A stretch of DNA of 64,000 nucleotides from Bradyrhizobium genomosp. I (2014) (lineage in GTDB: Bacteria; Pseudomonadota; Alphaproteobacteria; Rhizobiales; Xanthobacteraceae): contig NZ_AJQE01000175.1 in assembly GCF_000261685.1 (NCBI RefSeq), positions 1 to 64,000 on the forward strand. Direction: 5' to 3'. The notes beneath the pieces were generated by a model that was given only the letters and a program-made list of their open reading frames with translations, was not told where the DNA came from and ran no database searches. A program made the translations under genes and the position numbers. Below are positions 25,716-33,822 of the stretch, piece after piece. How positions within the stretch are numbered: position 1 is the stretch's first letter; each line of letters opens with the position of its first letter.

Positions 25716-26351
25716 CTATTCTTTGAGCCCGTCCGGATCAACCAAGCCAAGTCGCTCCGCGATCGACACAAGTTCTGCGAGCGAATGGACCCGCATCTTC
25801 TCCATCACCTGGTGTCGATGTGCTTTTATCGTTCGCTCCGTCGTTCCGAGTTCGTGCGCAATTTGCTTGTTGATCTTGCCATGCACGACCAGATCGAAAA
25901 CCTGCCGTTCGCGGGGTGTCAGGGACGACACGAGCGCGCGAAATGCGTCGAGCCTGCTGCGCTGGCTCTGCGACACATTCTGGCGCGACATGGCGCGCTC
26001 TATCGCATCGATCAATTGCTCTGACGAGACCGGTTTCGTCAGAAAATCCTCGGCCCCGGCCTTGATCGTACGCACGGTCGTCGCGGTATCCGCATAGCCG
26101 GTAACAAAGATGATCGGCAACGTCGAACCGATCTCGATCAACCGGCTTTGTAGATCGGGACCGCTCAAGCCCGGTATCTTCACGTCGAGCAGCACGCAAG
26201 CGGGCTGCTCGACGCTCGGCAGACGCCCGAGCAATTCCTCCGCCGATGAATACGTTGCGACGTCGTAACCCGCCAGCCTCAGCCGGCGCTCTATCGCCGT
26301 CCGAAACGACGCATCGTCATCTACCACATGAACCAGGCCAGGCAATTCCAC
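25716..26351 (-). CDS. FixJ-family two-component response regulator
   Basis: 211 aa. Receiver domain with acidic pocket VVDDDASF, phospho-acceptor in LLDVKIPG, Thr/Lys at FVTGYAD and FLTKPV; then a LuxR/FixJ-type helix-turn-helix (LTPRERQVFDLVVHG, ELGTTERTIKAHRHQVMEKM). FixJ proteins activate fixK in the low-oxygen cascade when phosphorylated by FixL. No FixL-type kinase is adjacent, so its partner is encoded elsewhere; the kinase at 6469-8376 is one candidate. It is divergent from the copy-2 FixK gene, a natural target. Confidence 0.92.
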   Translation of the reverse strand: MELPGLVHVVDDDASFRTAIERRLRLAGYDVATYSSAEELLGRLPSVEQPACVLLDVKIPGLSGPDLQSRLIEIGSTLPIIFVTGYADTATTVRTIKAGAEDFLTKPVSSEQLIDAIERAMSRQNVSQSQRSRLDAFRALVSSLTPRERQVFDLVVHGKINKQIAHELGTTERTIKAHRHQVMEKMRVHSLAELVSIAERLGLVDPDGLKE

Positions 26352-26695
26352 CTCTTAGCCGCGAGACCCTTGCCGGGCGTCCCTTGTGCTAGACGCCAGC
26401 GAAGTCAGTCAAATCAGAGGCAACTCCGTCAATCTGAACGACATTGTGCACAGCAAAACGGTTCAAATCGAAACATCGCTTCAAGTCGTGCATATCACTT
26501 GTCGGTCTTCTCATTCCGCGCACGCGACTTCGCCCCTGTCCCAAGGTACAATGTCCCCAGAGACAATGGACGAGAATATCTTCTTTAGTCGTAAATCAAC
26601 CCTGGCGGGAATGGGATAGCGCGGCGCATTCCCGCATTGGAATTCCAGTCGATTCTGATCTGAGACCAATTCAACGATTCGTTGAGGAGTTGGCC
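26352..26695. promoter_or_regulatory. 344-bp divergent region between FixJ-like and FixK-like genes
   Basis: No open frame with a good start is visible. No canonical TTGAC-N4-GTCAA site is present, unlike most promoters around it, so the copy-2 FixK gene may be controlled by the adjacent FixJ-like regulator instead. A TCAACGATTCGTTGA palindrome lies about 30 nt before the ATG (26670-26684). Placement of FixJ sites cannot be called by eye. Confidence 0.4.
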
Positions 26696-27379
26696 ATGTT
26701 TGTGCGCATCACAACCGATTCCACGCACCGTCCGAATTCACTTCGCGACCTTGGAATGACCAGCGGCTCGAATGCGACAGTTAGTTTGAGCGAATTTGCT
26801 TACAGGAAAGGAACCGAAATTTACGGCGAGAAGGAGCCCGCCGATTACGTGTATCAGGTCAAGACGGGCGCGGTGCGAAGCTACAAGCTCCTCTCTGACG
26901 GGCGGCGCCAAATCGGCGCATTTCACCTCGCCGGCGATATCTTCGGACTGGAGAACGGCAATTCGCACCGCTTCACGGCGGAGGCGATCGTGGACACCAC
27001 CGTCCGGCTGATCCGCCGGCAAACCCTGGAGTTGGTGGCCGACAGCGATCCCGTCGTTGCCAACAACCTGCTCAACATGACGACGAACAACCTCCAGCAC
27101 GCCGAAGACCACATGCTGCTGCTGGGGCGCAAGACATCGCTGGAGCGCGTCGCCGCTTTCGTGCTCGAGATGGACCAGCGCCTGACCGGAGCCGGCGTGA
27201 TAGCTCTGCCGATGTCGCGCCGCGACATTGCCGACTATCTCGGCCTGACGCTGGAGACGGTCTCGCGCGCTCTATCGCGGTTGCATGAACTCGGCATCAT
27301 CGGCTTTCTGGGGAATACGCAACGCCAGATCGTGCTGTCGGACCGTCGCAGGCTCACCACGATCGATCTGCAGGGCTGA
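26696..27379 (+). CDS. FixK-type Crp/Fnr family transcriptional regulator (copy 2)
   Basis: 227 aa. Closely related to the protein at 22919-23584 across the sensor fold (DYVYQVKTGAVRSYKLLSDG), the dimer helix (HMLLLGRKTSLERVAAF) and the helix-turn-helix (LPMSRRDIADYLGLTLETVSRAL). It has no cysteine at all, so it cannot carry an Fe-S cluster or use the thiol switch described for FixK2. ATG 26696 has GAGGAG 7 nt upstream; the longer frame to 26444 runs through the promoter. Its 3' end overlaps the convergent channel gene by 26 bp. Confidence 0.93.
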   Translation: MFVRITTDSTHRPNSLRDLGMTSGSNATVSLSEFAYRKGTEIYGEKEPADYVYQVKTGAVRSYKLLSDGRRQIGAFHLAGDIFGLENGNSHRFTAEAIVDTTVRLIRRQTLELVADSDPVVANNLLNMTTNNLQHAEDHMLLLGRKTSLERVAAFVLEMDQRLTGAGVIALPMSRRDIADYLGLTLETVSRALSRLHELGIIGFLGNTQRQIVLSDRRRLTTIDLQG

Positions 27380-27815
27380 GTGCGTCAGCCTCGGCCGTCG
27401 CAAGATGCTCCAGAGTCTTGCGCAGGACCTCGAACAGCACGGCGGTCGACCAGCCGAACAGAAGGATGCCGTTCATGGCGGTCATCGGCCCGATCAGCCG
27501 CCAAGCCTGAAGCGGCGTGATATCGCCATAACCCAGCGTGGTGTAATTGACGAAGGCGAAATAGAGCAGATCGGATCCGGCGGGCGCAGCGCCGAGAACC
27601 AGGTAGGCGACCGCCCAGACCAAAACTTCCAGCGTGTGCGCGAGCATGAGCACCGCTGCCGTTGCGACCATCACGGCCATCAATTGCAGCCTCGGTCGCG
27701 CGGTGTTGCTTAGCCCGACGGCTCGGGCGATGCTGACGGCGCCCACCGTCACGATCGCGTGGATCATGATGTTGATGGCGCTGACGAGACCGCCAGCGAG
27801 GAACTGGAGTACCAT
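27354..27815 (-). CDS. Two-TM potassium channel-like protein
   Basis: 153 aa. Hydrophobic N-terminal segments, then a pore loop with the selectivity filter TTLGYGD and a final span (LIGPMTAMNGILLFGWSTAVLFEVL). This is the ion-channel 2 family (PF07885) pore. No regulatory RCK domain follows. It is the last gene of a leftward run (tandem hydrolase, hydrolase, 58-aa protein, channel) starting at the 31488 FixK box. It overlaps the fixK 3' end tail-to-tail. Confidence 0.85.
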   Translation of the reverse strand: MVLQFLAGGLVSAINIMIHAIVTVGAVSIARAVGLSNTARPRLQLMAVMVATAAVLMLAHTLEVLVWAVAYLVLGAAPAGSDLLYFAFVNYTTLGYGDITPLQAWRLIGPMTAMNGILLFGWSTAVLFEVLRKTLEHLATAEADALSPADRSW

Positions 27816-27831
27816 CCGAAGCGAACGTAGC

Positions 27832-28008
27832 TCAACTGTCCTTGCGGGAAGTCGGATCGAGGCGCCGCCTTTGCGCTCTCATACGCTTTATCTCCAATTT
27901 GAGCGCTTCGGCCTTCTCGTCACCCTGCTCCGCCTTGGTTTTCGGCGGCTCATCGCCGCGCAACTTTTCGAGCGCCTTCTCGACGGAGAGCTTGGTCGTT
28001 CCGGCCAT
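27832..28008 (-). CDS. 58-aa charged small protein
   Basis: A short frame with GAGGAG 9 nt before its ATG encodes 58 residues: an amphipathic start (TTKLSVEKALEKLRG), then Lys/Glu/Arg-rich helices ending RRRLDPTSRKDS. Spacing is 41 nt after the upstream hydrolase and 16 nt before the channel, filling the gap exactly, which supports a real gene. Function unknown; likely cytosolic. Confidence 0.65.
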   Translation of the reverse strand: MAGTTKLSVEKALEKLRGDEPPKTKAEQGDEKAEALKLEIKRMRAQRRRLDPTSRKDS

Positions 28009-28049
28009 GATGGTTTCTCCTCACGCGGTTGTTGCCGATGGCGATGCTG

Positions 28050-28913
28050 CTATCTCGCCAGTCCTCCGAACCAGGCACCGAAATAGCCGGCATAAAGGGC
28101 GGGCATCTCGAGATTCATCGAATGGCCGACGCCGGGCACGATCACCAGCCGGCAATCCGGCATCGCCGCCGCCATTGCTCGCAGATCCGCCGGCGGGATC
28201 CACCCATCCCGCTCTCCCCACAGCACCAGGTGCGGATGCCTGATCTCGGCCATCCGGCGCTCCAGCTCCTTGCCTTCCCACTCGCGGTTGAGGTTGATGG
28301 GCGTGCCGATCCAGATCCCTTCGGATACACCAAAGGTCTGATCGAGGATGCGCTCGAACAACGGCTGGATGTCTCCAAGCCCCTCTCGAAACCGCGGCAC
28401 CGCGTCTGGCGCAAGGCTCTCGGGGACGAAGAGCGAAGACGCCGCCGTCGCCATCACCGCCCGCGTCACCTCCTTGCTCGCCATCATCGCGCGAAAGACA
28501 CCGATCTGGTCGGCGTTGAAGGCCATGCCGAGCGGCGTGACGGGGTCGAGCGCGAATACCCTCCCGAACCGCTCCGGGTGCATCAGCAGCATCCGCGCAG
28601 CGATGATACCGCCGGTGGAGTGGGTGGCGAGGTGGCAGAACGCGATGCCGAGCGCATCGAGCGCGGCCAGCAGGTCCTGCGCATGTTGCTTCATCGAGTA
28701 GTTGGAATAGTCGGCAACCGGCTTCGGCCGGTCGCTGTCGCCGCAACCGCGCCAGTCGATCCCAATCACGCGCAGCCCTGAGGGAAACAGCGGTGCGGCG
28801 AGTTCGATCCAGTCCTTGCTGGCCAGATTGCCGTGGATGAAGACGACGGTGACGTCGCCTGCTCCCCACTGCCGCCAACCCAACTGGACCTCGCCCGCCT
28901 GCACCTTTGTCAT
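28050..28913 (-). CDS. Alpha/beta hydrolase
   Basis: 287 aa. FIHGNLASKDWIE gives the oxyanion HG, the nucleophile elbow is THSTGGI, and the catalytic His lies in VPGVGHSMNLE. The DWRGCGDSDRP segment is typical of haloperoxidase/esterase-like members. It begins 8 nt after the stop of the tandem hydrolase gene, so the two are one operon. Substrate unknown. Confidence 0.88.
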   Translation of the reverse strand: MTKVQAGEVQLGWRQWGAGDVTVVFIHGNLASKDWIELAAPLFPSGLRVIGIDWRGCGDSDRPKPVADYSNYSMKQHAQDLLAALDALGIAFCHLATHSTGGIIAARMLLMHPERFGRVFALDPVTPLGMAFNADQIGVFRAMMASKEVTRAVMATAASSLFVPESLAPDAVPRFREGLGDIQPLFERILDQTFGVSEGIWIGTPINLNREWEGKELERRMAEIRHPHLVLWGERDGWIPPADLRAMAAAMPDCRLVIVPGVGHSMNLEMPALYAGYFGAWFGGLAR

Positions 28914-28921
28914 GACCTATC

Positions 28922-31429
28922 CTACTTGTTCAGGCCGGCTGTGGGGGCGGCGCCGGGTGGCGTCGGCGCCACCGGCAAAGCCGAGACCACCGCGCCCTTG
29001 ATCATGCGGTCCGTGCCGAGCGGAGAAGAGGTATCCACCGTCCCCCTGGTCACGAAGTCCACCACGTCGGCCGGGAATTCCACCGGATTGTCGGTATGGA
29101 TGAAATGCCCGGTCTCGGGATAGATCTTCAGAATCGGCCGGTTGCCGGCATTGGTCATCCGCGTCATGAACGGCGTGATCACGTCCCGCCCGAGATCCGT
29201 CAGCCCGTTGAAGGCGGGCGTCGGGATGAACGGCTCCTTGTCGCCGAATGAGAGGAAGATCGGCGCCTTGATCTGGGTGAGCCGCTCGTAAAGGTTCTTC
29301 GGATCATCCTGCTGAAGCTCGGCCCCGATGGTGTAGATGTCGTAGATGAAGACGTTGCACCACTGTTCGAGCTCCTTCGGATCGCCTTTGATCAAGCCGA
29401 CGCGCTGCTCGGTGTGGAAGCGGGCATACTCGCTGTCGCTGAAGAAGTAGCCGCTCTTGGCCGCGGACACCACGTTGGTCTCGGGATCGCGCTTCTTGAA
29501 GTAGAAGAAGTCGCGGACATTCTGCTCCGAACGCTTCATCTCGGCCTCGAGGATCCCTGTCGGGCCCCAGGTCGCCTTCCACTTGTCGAAGTCGTGGTCG
29601 AAGGCCGAATCGAACAGTCTGGCCTTCTTGTCCTTGGCGATTGTGATGTCGCGCGGATATTCCTCGAGGCCCGAGGGCGCCTCGAGTGCGAGACCTTGCA
29701 CCGCATCCGGCCAGGTCAGAGCGTAACCCATCACGAATTGGCCACCAAGCGAATGACCCAGATAGAAGGCCTTCTTCACGCCCAGCTGGTTGACCACGAG
29801 GTCATGGATGACCTCGCGCATGTCCTGCATGGTGCGGGCCGGGCTCTTGTCGAGATTGCCGGGTCCCGACATGCCGTAGTGCGGCAGATCGGGCGCGATC
29901 ACACGCACACCGCTGCGCAAGGCATATTGCATCACGTTGCCGTAGTGCCCGGCAAACGCGCCCTTGCCGTGGATGATGACAAGAACCTTCGGGTCCTTGT
30001 CGGTGCCGGCATATTCGTCCATGTAGCCGATCTGCCAGGAGTTGCCGCTCCTGTCCTTCGCGTTGGCGTATTTGACCGGATAGGGGTAGGTCACGAACTC
30101 CTTCCAGAAGGACTTCCTCGGATCGATGTTTTCCGCCACACCGGGCACGCGATAGTTCTTGTCTTCGAACGTCTGCGCGCGATCCAGCGCTGCCACATCA
30201 TCCATGAAGGCGACGAACTTCGGCTCGTTCTTGCGCTGGTTGATGATCGGGAACACACCGTAATGCGCGACCGGGCTCTCCTGAGCGATGAGGTCTGCGC
30301 CTGGAACACGGTCGACGGCCTTCTCGGCCAGCTTAAAGTTCAGCCAGAGGTCGTTGGTGATGTGCATCACCAGCGTGCGCGCGCGAATGCGGCCGAGATA
30401 GGGATTGACGTTGTGGGTCTCGCCAACCCGGTTGCGCCAGACGAGATCGACGGCGTCGTAGAGCTTCGCGCGATTGATGACGTTCAGCGCCGCCTTCTCG
30501 TTCGGCGGATCCCAGTAGAAGATTTCGGGCTGCACCGCACTCCAGTTCTGAGTGGTACGGAAGGCAAAATCGTAGCCGGTCATGCCGAGAATCGACCAGC
30601 CGAACGCGAGACCCGGAACGGGGTGCTTCTCCTTGGGCAGCTTGTAATAGTCGCCCCTGGTCTGCTGCCACACCGGATCCGACTGGATTGCCGCCGTCAT
30701 CATCTGGAAGGTCCAGTTGCCGACGGGATCGTCGCCGTCCGACTGCGTCGTGCCGCCGATCGGCATCAGCCCGCCCATGAATTCCGGATGCATGACGCCC
30801 CAGACATACGTCTGAGTGCCGCCCATGGAGACGCCGGTGATCAGCGCCGCGTGCGTGATCTTCAGGCCATCACGCAGCATGCGGTAATTGGCCTGCACCA
30901 TGTCGTAATAGCTGTATTGCGGGAATTTGATCCCGAGCCCGTCCGACGGCTTACTCGCACCCCAGGTGCCGAGCGGGTCGACCATGACGACATAATAGCG
31001 ATCGGTATCGATCGGCCGGCCCGGGCCGATGATCGGCACACCGCCGGACAAGGCAGCGCCCTTGACCCATTGCTCGTACATGTCGGTGGAATCGCCGGAG
31101 TAGTAGGAGTTGATGATCACGGCGTTGGTGATCTCCCCGGCCCCGTTGCGGCGCGGCGTTCCGACCGCGATGTAGGCGGTACGCAGCTTGCCGGCCCCGA
31201 GTGATTCCAGCGTGACGCCGCCCTCACCGCCATTCTCCCATTTCGAGGGATCGGCGAGGTCGTATTTACCGCCGAGACGGAAGTTCGCAATTTCGTAGGT
31301 CTTCTTCAGCTCGTCATGCTGCATCTGCGACGAGCGGCGCGTGAATGGCTGCGCGAGCGCAAGCGAGGTGCCGACCAGCAGCAGCAGAAAACTCACGAGA
31401 AGACGACGCATGGCCTGCCTCCCATTCAT
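28922..31429 (-). CDS. Secreted tandem alpha/beta-hydrolase protein (homoserine acetyltransferase-like domain plus hydrolase domain)
   Basis: About 835 aa with a signal peptide (LLVSFLLLLVGTSLALA). The first half (about 30-430) resembles MetX/homoserine O-acetyltransferase-type hydrolases, with nucleophile elbow GVSMGGTQTY. The second half (about 440-800) is a separate hydrolase: VIIHGKGAFAGHYG, elbow LGHSLGGQF, and ETGHFIHTDNP for the histidine. Two full catalytic domains in one exported protein is unusual. Start ATG 31429 has GGAGGA 7 nt upstream; ATG 31411 is a close second. It is first in the operon below the 31488 box. Confidence 0.88.
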   Translation of the reverse strand: MNGRQAMRRLLVSFLLLLVGTSLALAQPFTRRSSQMQHDELKKTYEIANFRLGGKYDLADPSKWENGGEGGVTLESLGAGKLRTAYIAVGTPRRNGAGEITNAVIINSYYSGDSTDMYEQWVKGAALSGGVPIIGPGRPIDTDRYYVVMVDPLGTWGASKPSDGLGIKFPQYSYYDMVQANYRMLRDGLKITHAALITGVSMGGTQTYVWGVMHPEFMGGLMPIGGTTQSDGDDPVGNWTFQMMTAAIQSDPVWQQTRGDYYKLPKEKHPVPGLAFGWSILGMTGYDFAFRTTQNWSAVQPEIFYWDPPNEKAALNVINRAKLYDAVDLVWRNRVGETHNVNPYLGRIRARTLVMHITNDLWLNFKLAEKAVDRVPGADLIAQESPVAHYGVFPIINQRKNEPKFVAFMDDVAALDRAQTFEDKNYRVPGVAENIDPRKSFWKEFVTYPYPVKYANAKDRSGNSWQIGYMDEYAGTDKDPKVLVIIHGKGAFAGHYGNVMQYALRSGVRVIAPDLPHYGMSGPGNLDKSPARTMQDMREVIHDLVVNQLGVKKAFYLGHSLGGQFVMGYALTWPDAVQGLALEAPSGLEEYPRDITIAKDKKARLFDSAFDHDFDKWKATWGPTGILEAEMKRSEQNVRDFFYFKKRDPETNVVSAAKSGYFFSDSEYARFHTEQRVGLIKGDPKELEQWCNVFIYDIYTIGAELQQDDPKNLYERLTQIKAPIFLSFGDKEPFIPTPAFNGLTDLGRDVITPFMTRMTNAGNRPILKIYPETGHFIHTDNPVEFPADVVDFVTRGTVDTSSPLGTDRMIKGAVVSALPVAPTPPGAAPTAGLNK

Positions 31430-31487
31430 GGCAGATTCCTCCGGCAAATGTTCTGATCGAAGGCTAGGAGCGGCCACGCGGCATCCT

Positions 31488-31501
31488 TTGACTTAACTCA
31501 A
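31488..31501. promoter_or_regulatory. FixK/FNR-type box between divergent hydrolase operons
   Basis: TTGACTTAACTCAA. Leftwards a -10-like TAGCCT lies 21 nt beyond the box (31461-31466), the same motif and spacing as at the 10682 box, giving a start near 31453. Rightwards the class II position predicts a start near 31536 and the ATG at 31563. Confidence 0.78.
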
Positions 31502-31562
31502 CGGATTGCCAAACTTCCGATCGAGGATGCTTCGGCACCAAATTACCCGCCGGATCGCCGCA

Positions 31563-32489
31563 ATGCCCTTCCTCAGCCACGGCTCGTACCGGATTCGCTA
31601 CGAGCTTGACGGCCCTGCCGGCGCGCCGGCCTACGTGCTCGTGAACGGTCTCACGCAATATGCCGAGCTATGGATCGCCTATCGCGACGCGCTCGTCGCA
31701 CGGCGATTCCGCGTCGCAACCTTCGATCTGCTCGGTCAAGGCGAGTCCGACAAGCCCGCCCTCTTCATCAGCCAGGACGATCAGGTTGCAGCCCTGCACC
31801 TCCTGATCCAGGAGCTCGGCAGCGGGCCCGTGTTCCTGAGCGGCATCAGCTTCGGCGGTCTGATCGCGCTGCGCTATGCCATTGCACATGGCGAGCGATT
31901 GGCCGGGCTGGTGCCGATGAGCTGCTTTGCCGAGCTGCCACCGCAACTTTTCCTGCTCGGCAACGCGCTGCGCGCCGGCCTGATCCTCGGCGGGACGAGC
32001 TATCTGCAGGATCTGCTGCTGCCGATGAATGTCTCCGATCAATGGCTCGCGCCGGTGCTGGACAAGCTCGACAGCGTGAAACGGCAGGGCTGGCTCGTCA
32101 ACGACGTTTACGCCCTGCAGAATCTGATGGAGTCCTTTCTCGACTTCCAACCGCTCACGTCGCAACTGCCGTCGATCGGCGTGCCGACGATGATCCTGAA
32201 CGGTGAGTTCGACTTCCTCACCCCGCGCGCCCTGCACGAGACATTGCGCGTTCAGATTCCCGACAGCACCCTCGTCATCGTCCCGCGGGCCTATCATGCC
32301 TTCACGCTGGAGAAGCCGGCGCTGACGGCCGATCTGCTCGCCCGCTTCGCCGATGACGTGTTGGCCGGGCGCTGGCAGGGCAAAAAGGCCGTCTGGATCG
32401 CCCCGGAAGAGGCCGGTGGCGAGCTCATGCCGTTTCCAGCGGGTTACGATCATCTCCGTGCGATTCCAGTCCAGGGGACAACCGCATGA
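31563..32489 (+). CDS. Alpha/beta hydrolase
   Basis: 308 aa, no signal peptide. Core features: DLLGQGESDKP, nucleophile elbow SGISFGG, acid segment NGEFDFLTP and VPRAYHAF for the histidine. I chose ATG 31563 since translation from 31506 would start too close to the FixK box. It overlaps the next gene by 4 nt (ATGA). Substrate unknown. Confidence 0.87.
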   Translation: MPFLSHGSYRIRYELDGPAGAPAYVLVNGLTQYAELWIAYRDALVARRFRVATFDLLGQGESDKPALFISQDDQVAALHLLIQELGSGPVFLSGISFGGLIALRYAIAHGERLAGLVPMSCFAELPPQLFLLGNALRAGLILGGTSYLQDLLLPMNVSDQWLAPVLDKLDSVKRQGWLVNDVYALQNLMESFLDFQPLTSQLPSIGVPTMILNGEFDFLTPRALHETLRVQIPDSTLVIVPRAYHAFTLEKPALTADLLARFADDVLAGRWQGKKAVWIAPEEAGGELMPFPAGYDHLRAIPVQGTTA

Positions 32490-33097
32490 GCGCGTTCTTC
32501 GGCCCGATGGATGCGGAGGGCCGCGTGCCCGCCCGGCAGCAGACCCGCGTCGCGAGCTTCCTGGTCTCGGCTCACGGTGCGCTTGGGCGTCGCTTCGCTC
32601 TCGCCCTGCCTCCGAGGCTGGAATCAGCCTGGCAAGCCGAATTGAACGCGCAGTTCTACAACGAGTCCGAGATCGTTTCTCTGCTCCTGCGCTCAACCAG
32701 TTGGACGCCTGACCTCGCCTTGGCCTATCTCGCCGCGACTTGGGAGACCGCTTGGTTTCCTTCACCGGCGGAGGGGATTCCAGATCCGACCCTGGCTCTT
32801 GCCGTGGATCTTGCGACACTCGCTCACGCTGTCCACGCCGGCATCAGGCCGGCGGCGCTGCTTCCATTGGAGGCGAACGCGAACGATCCTTTCGCGATGG
32901 CGCTGCGTCGCGTCGAGTTCGAGAGTGGCCGACTGTTGCAGGCGCAAATCATGTTCCTGAAGGGCGAAAGCCTCATGCCGTTTCGCGATGCGGTGAGCAC
33001 CACGCTCGAACGGCGCCACGCCGAGGTGCGCAAGCTATGGCGCGAGATGCTGGAGAGCATCGGTATTTCGCGCAGCGAGAATGATGCGAAGCCTTGA
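32486..33097 (+). CDS. Hypothetical cytosolic protein coupled to an alpha/beta hydrolase
   Basis: 203 aa, largely helical by composition, no signal peptide or clear membrane span. No family recognised. Its ATG overlaps the hydrolase stop, so the two are translationally coupled. Its own TGA stop codon lies inside the next FixK box (33094-33107). Confidence 0.75.
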   Translation: MSAFFGPMDAEGRVPARQQTRVASFLVSAHGALGRRFALALPPRLESAWQAELNAQFYNESEIVSLLLRSTSWTPDLALAYLAATWETAWFPSPAEGIPDPTLALAVDLATLAHAVHAGIRPAALLPLEANANDPFAMALRRVEFESGRLLQAQIMFLKGESLMPFRDAVSTTLERRHAEVRKLWREMLESIGISRSENDAKP

Positions 33098-33107
33098 CCC
33101 AAATCAA
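33094..33107 (+). promoter_or_regulatory. FixK/FNR-type box for the CoA-transferase operon
   Basis: TTGACCCAAATCAA. The TGA within it (33095-33097) is the stop codon of the upstream gene. Class II spacing puts a start near 33142, with the CoA-transferase ATG at 33165. Confidence 0.75.
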
Positions 33108-33164
33108 AGGATCGAGCCCGCCGCCCGCCAACATTCGGCTGACGAACTGACCGGAGCTCCGACC

Positions 33165-33818
33165 ATGAAGGCCGTATCCGTCGAGGAAGCCGTCGCGATG
33201 ATTCCAACCGGCGCGAGCATCATGATTGGCGGCTTCATGGGGGTCGGTACACCGGAACGTTTGCTCGACGAGGTCGTTCGTCAGAAAAAGAGCAACCTCA
33301 CCATCATCAGCAACGATGCGGCCACGCCCGGTAAAGGCGTCGGCAAGCTGTTCGACGCAGCGCTGGTGTCGCGCCTGACCGCCACCCACATCGGCCTCAA
33401 TCCCAAGGCGCAGCAGCAGATGCTGACCAACCAGGTCGCGATCGATCTGATTCCGCAAGGCACCTTCGCCGAGCGTATTCGCGCCGGCGGCTGCGGGCTC
33501 GGCGGCGTGCTCACGCCGACCGGCGTCGGCACGCTGGTCGCGGAAGGCAAGCGCCAGATCGAGGTCGACGGCAAGCCGTATCTGCTCGAAACCGCGCTGC
33601 GCGCGCAGTTCGCGCTGGTGCATGCCTTCCTCGCCGACTACCTCGGCAATCTCGCCTACGCGCTGACTTCCCGCAATTTCAACCCGGTGATGGCGATGGC
33701 GGCCGATACCGTGATCGTGACTGCGGAGCACATCGTGCCCGTTGGCGTCATTGCGCCCGATCACGTGATGACGCCTGCACCGCTCGTCGACTATCTCATC
33801 ACCAATTCGAACGGGTGA
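33165..33818 (+). CDS. 3-oxoacid/acetate-type CoA-transferase, subunit A
   Basis: 217 aa, the usual length of the alpha subunit. It has the family I CoA-binding loop GGFMGVGTPE near the N-terminus. The true start is ATG 33165; the longer frame from 33081 includes the FixK box. The beta subunit follows after 4 nt. AtoD/ScoA-type enzymes move CoA between acyl-CoA and short-chain acids such as acetate or acetoacetate. Confidence 0.9.
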   Translation: MKAVSVEEAVAMIPTGASIMIGGFMGVGTPERLLDEVVRQKKSNLTIISNDAATPGKGVGKLFDAALVSRLTATHIGLNPKAQQQMLTNQVAIDLIPQGTFAERIRAGGCGLGGVLTPTGVGTLVAEGKRQIEVDGKPYLLETALRAQFALVHAFLADYLGNLAYALTSRNFNPVMAMAADTVIVTAEHIVPVGVIAPDHVMTPAPLVDYLITNSNG

Positions 33819-33822
33819 ATTC

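Noticed and set aside
26449-26461. TTGTGCACAGCAA as a FixK box for the copy-2 FixK gene
   Set aside because: It is 13 nt, the half-site spacing is wrong and it lies too far (over 230 bp) from the ATG.
29414-31204. 596-aa plus-strand frame
   Set aside because: Antisense shadow of the tandem hydrolase; no homology and no start site.
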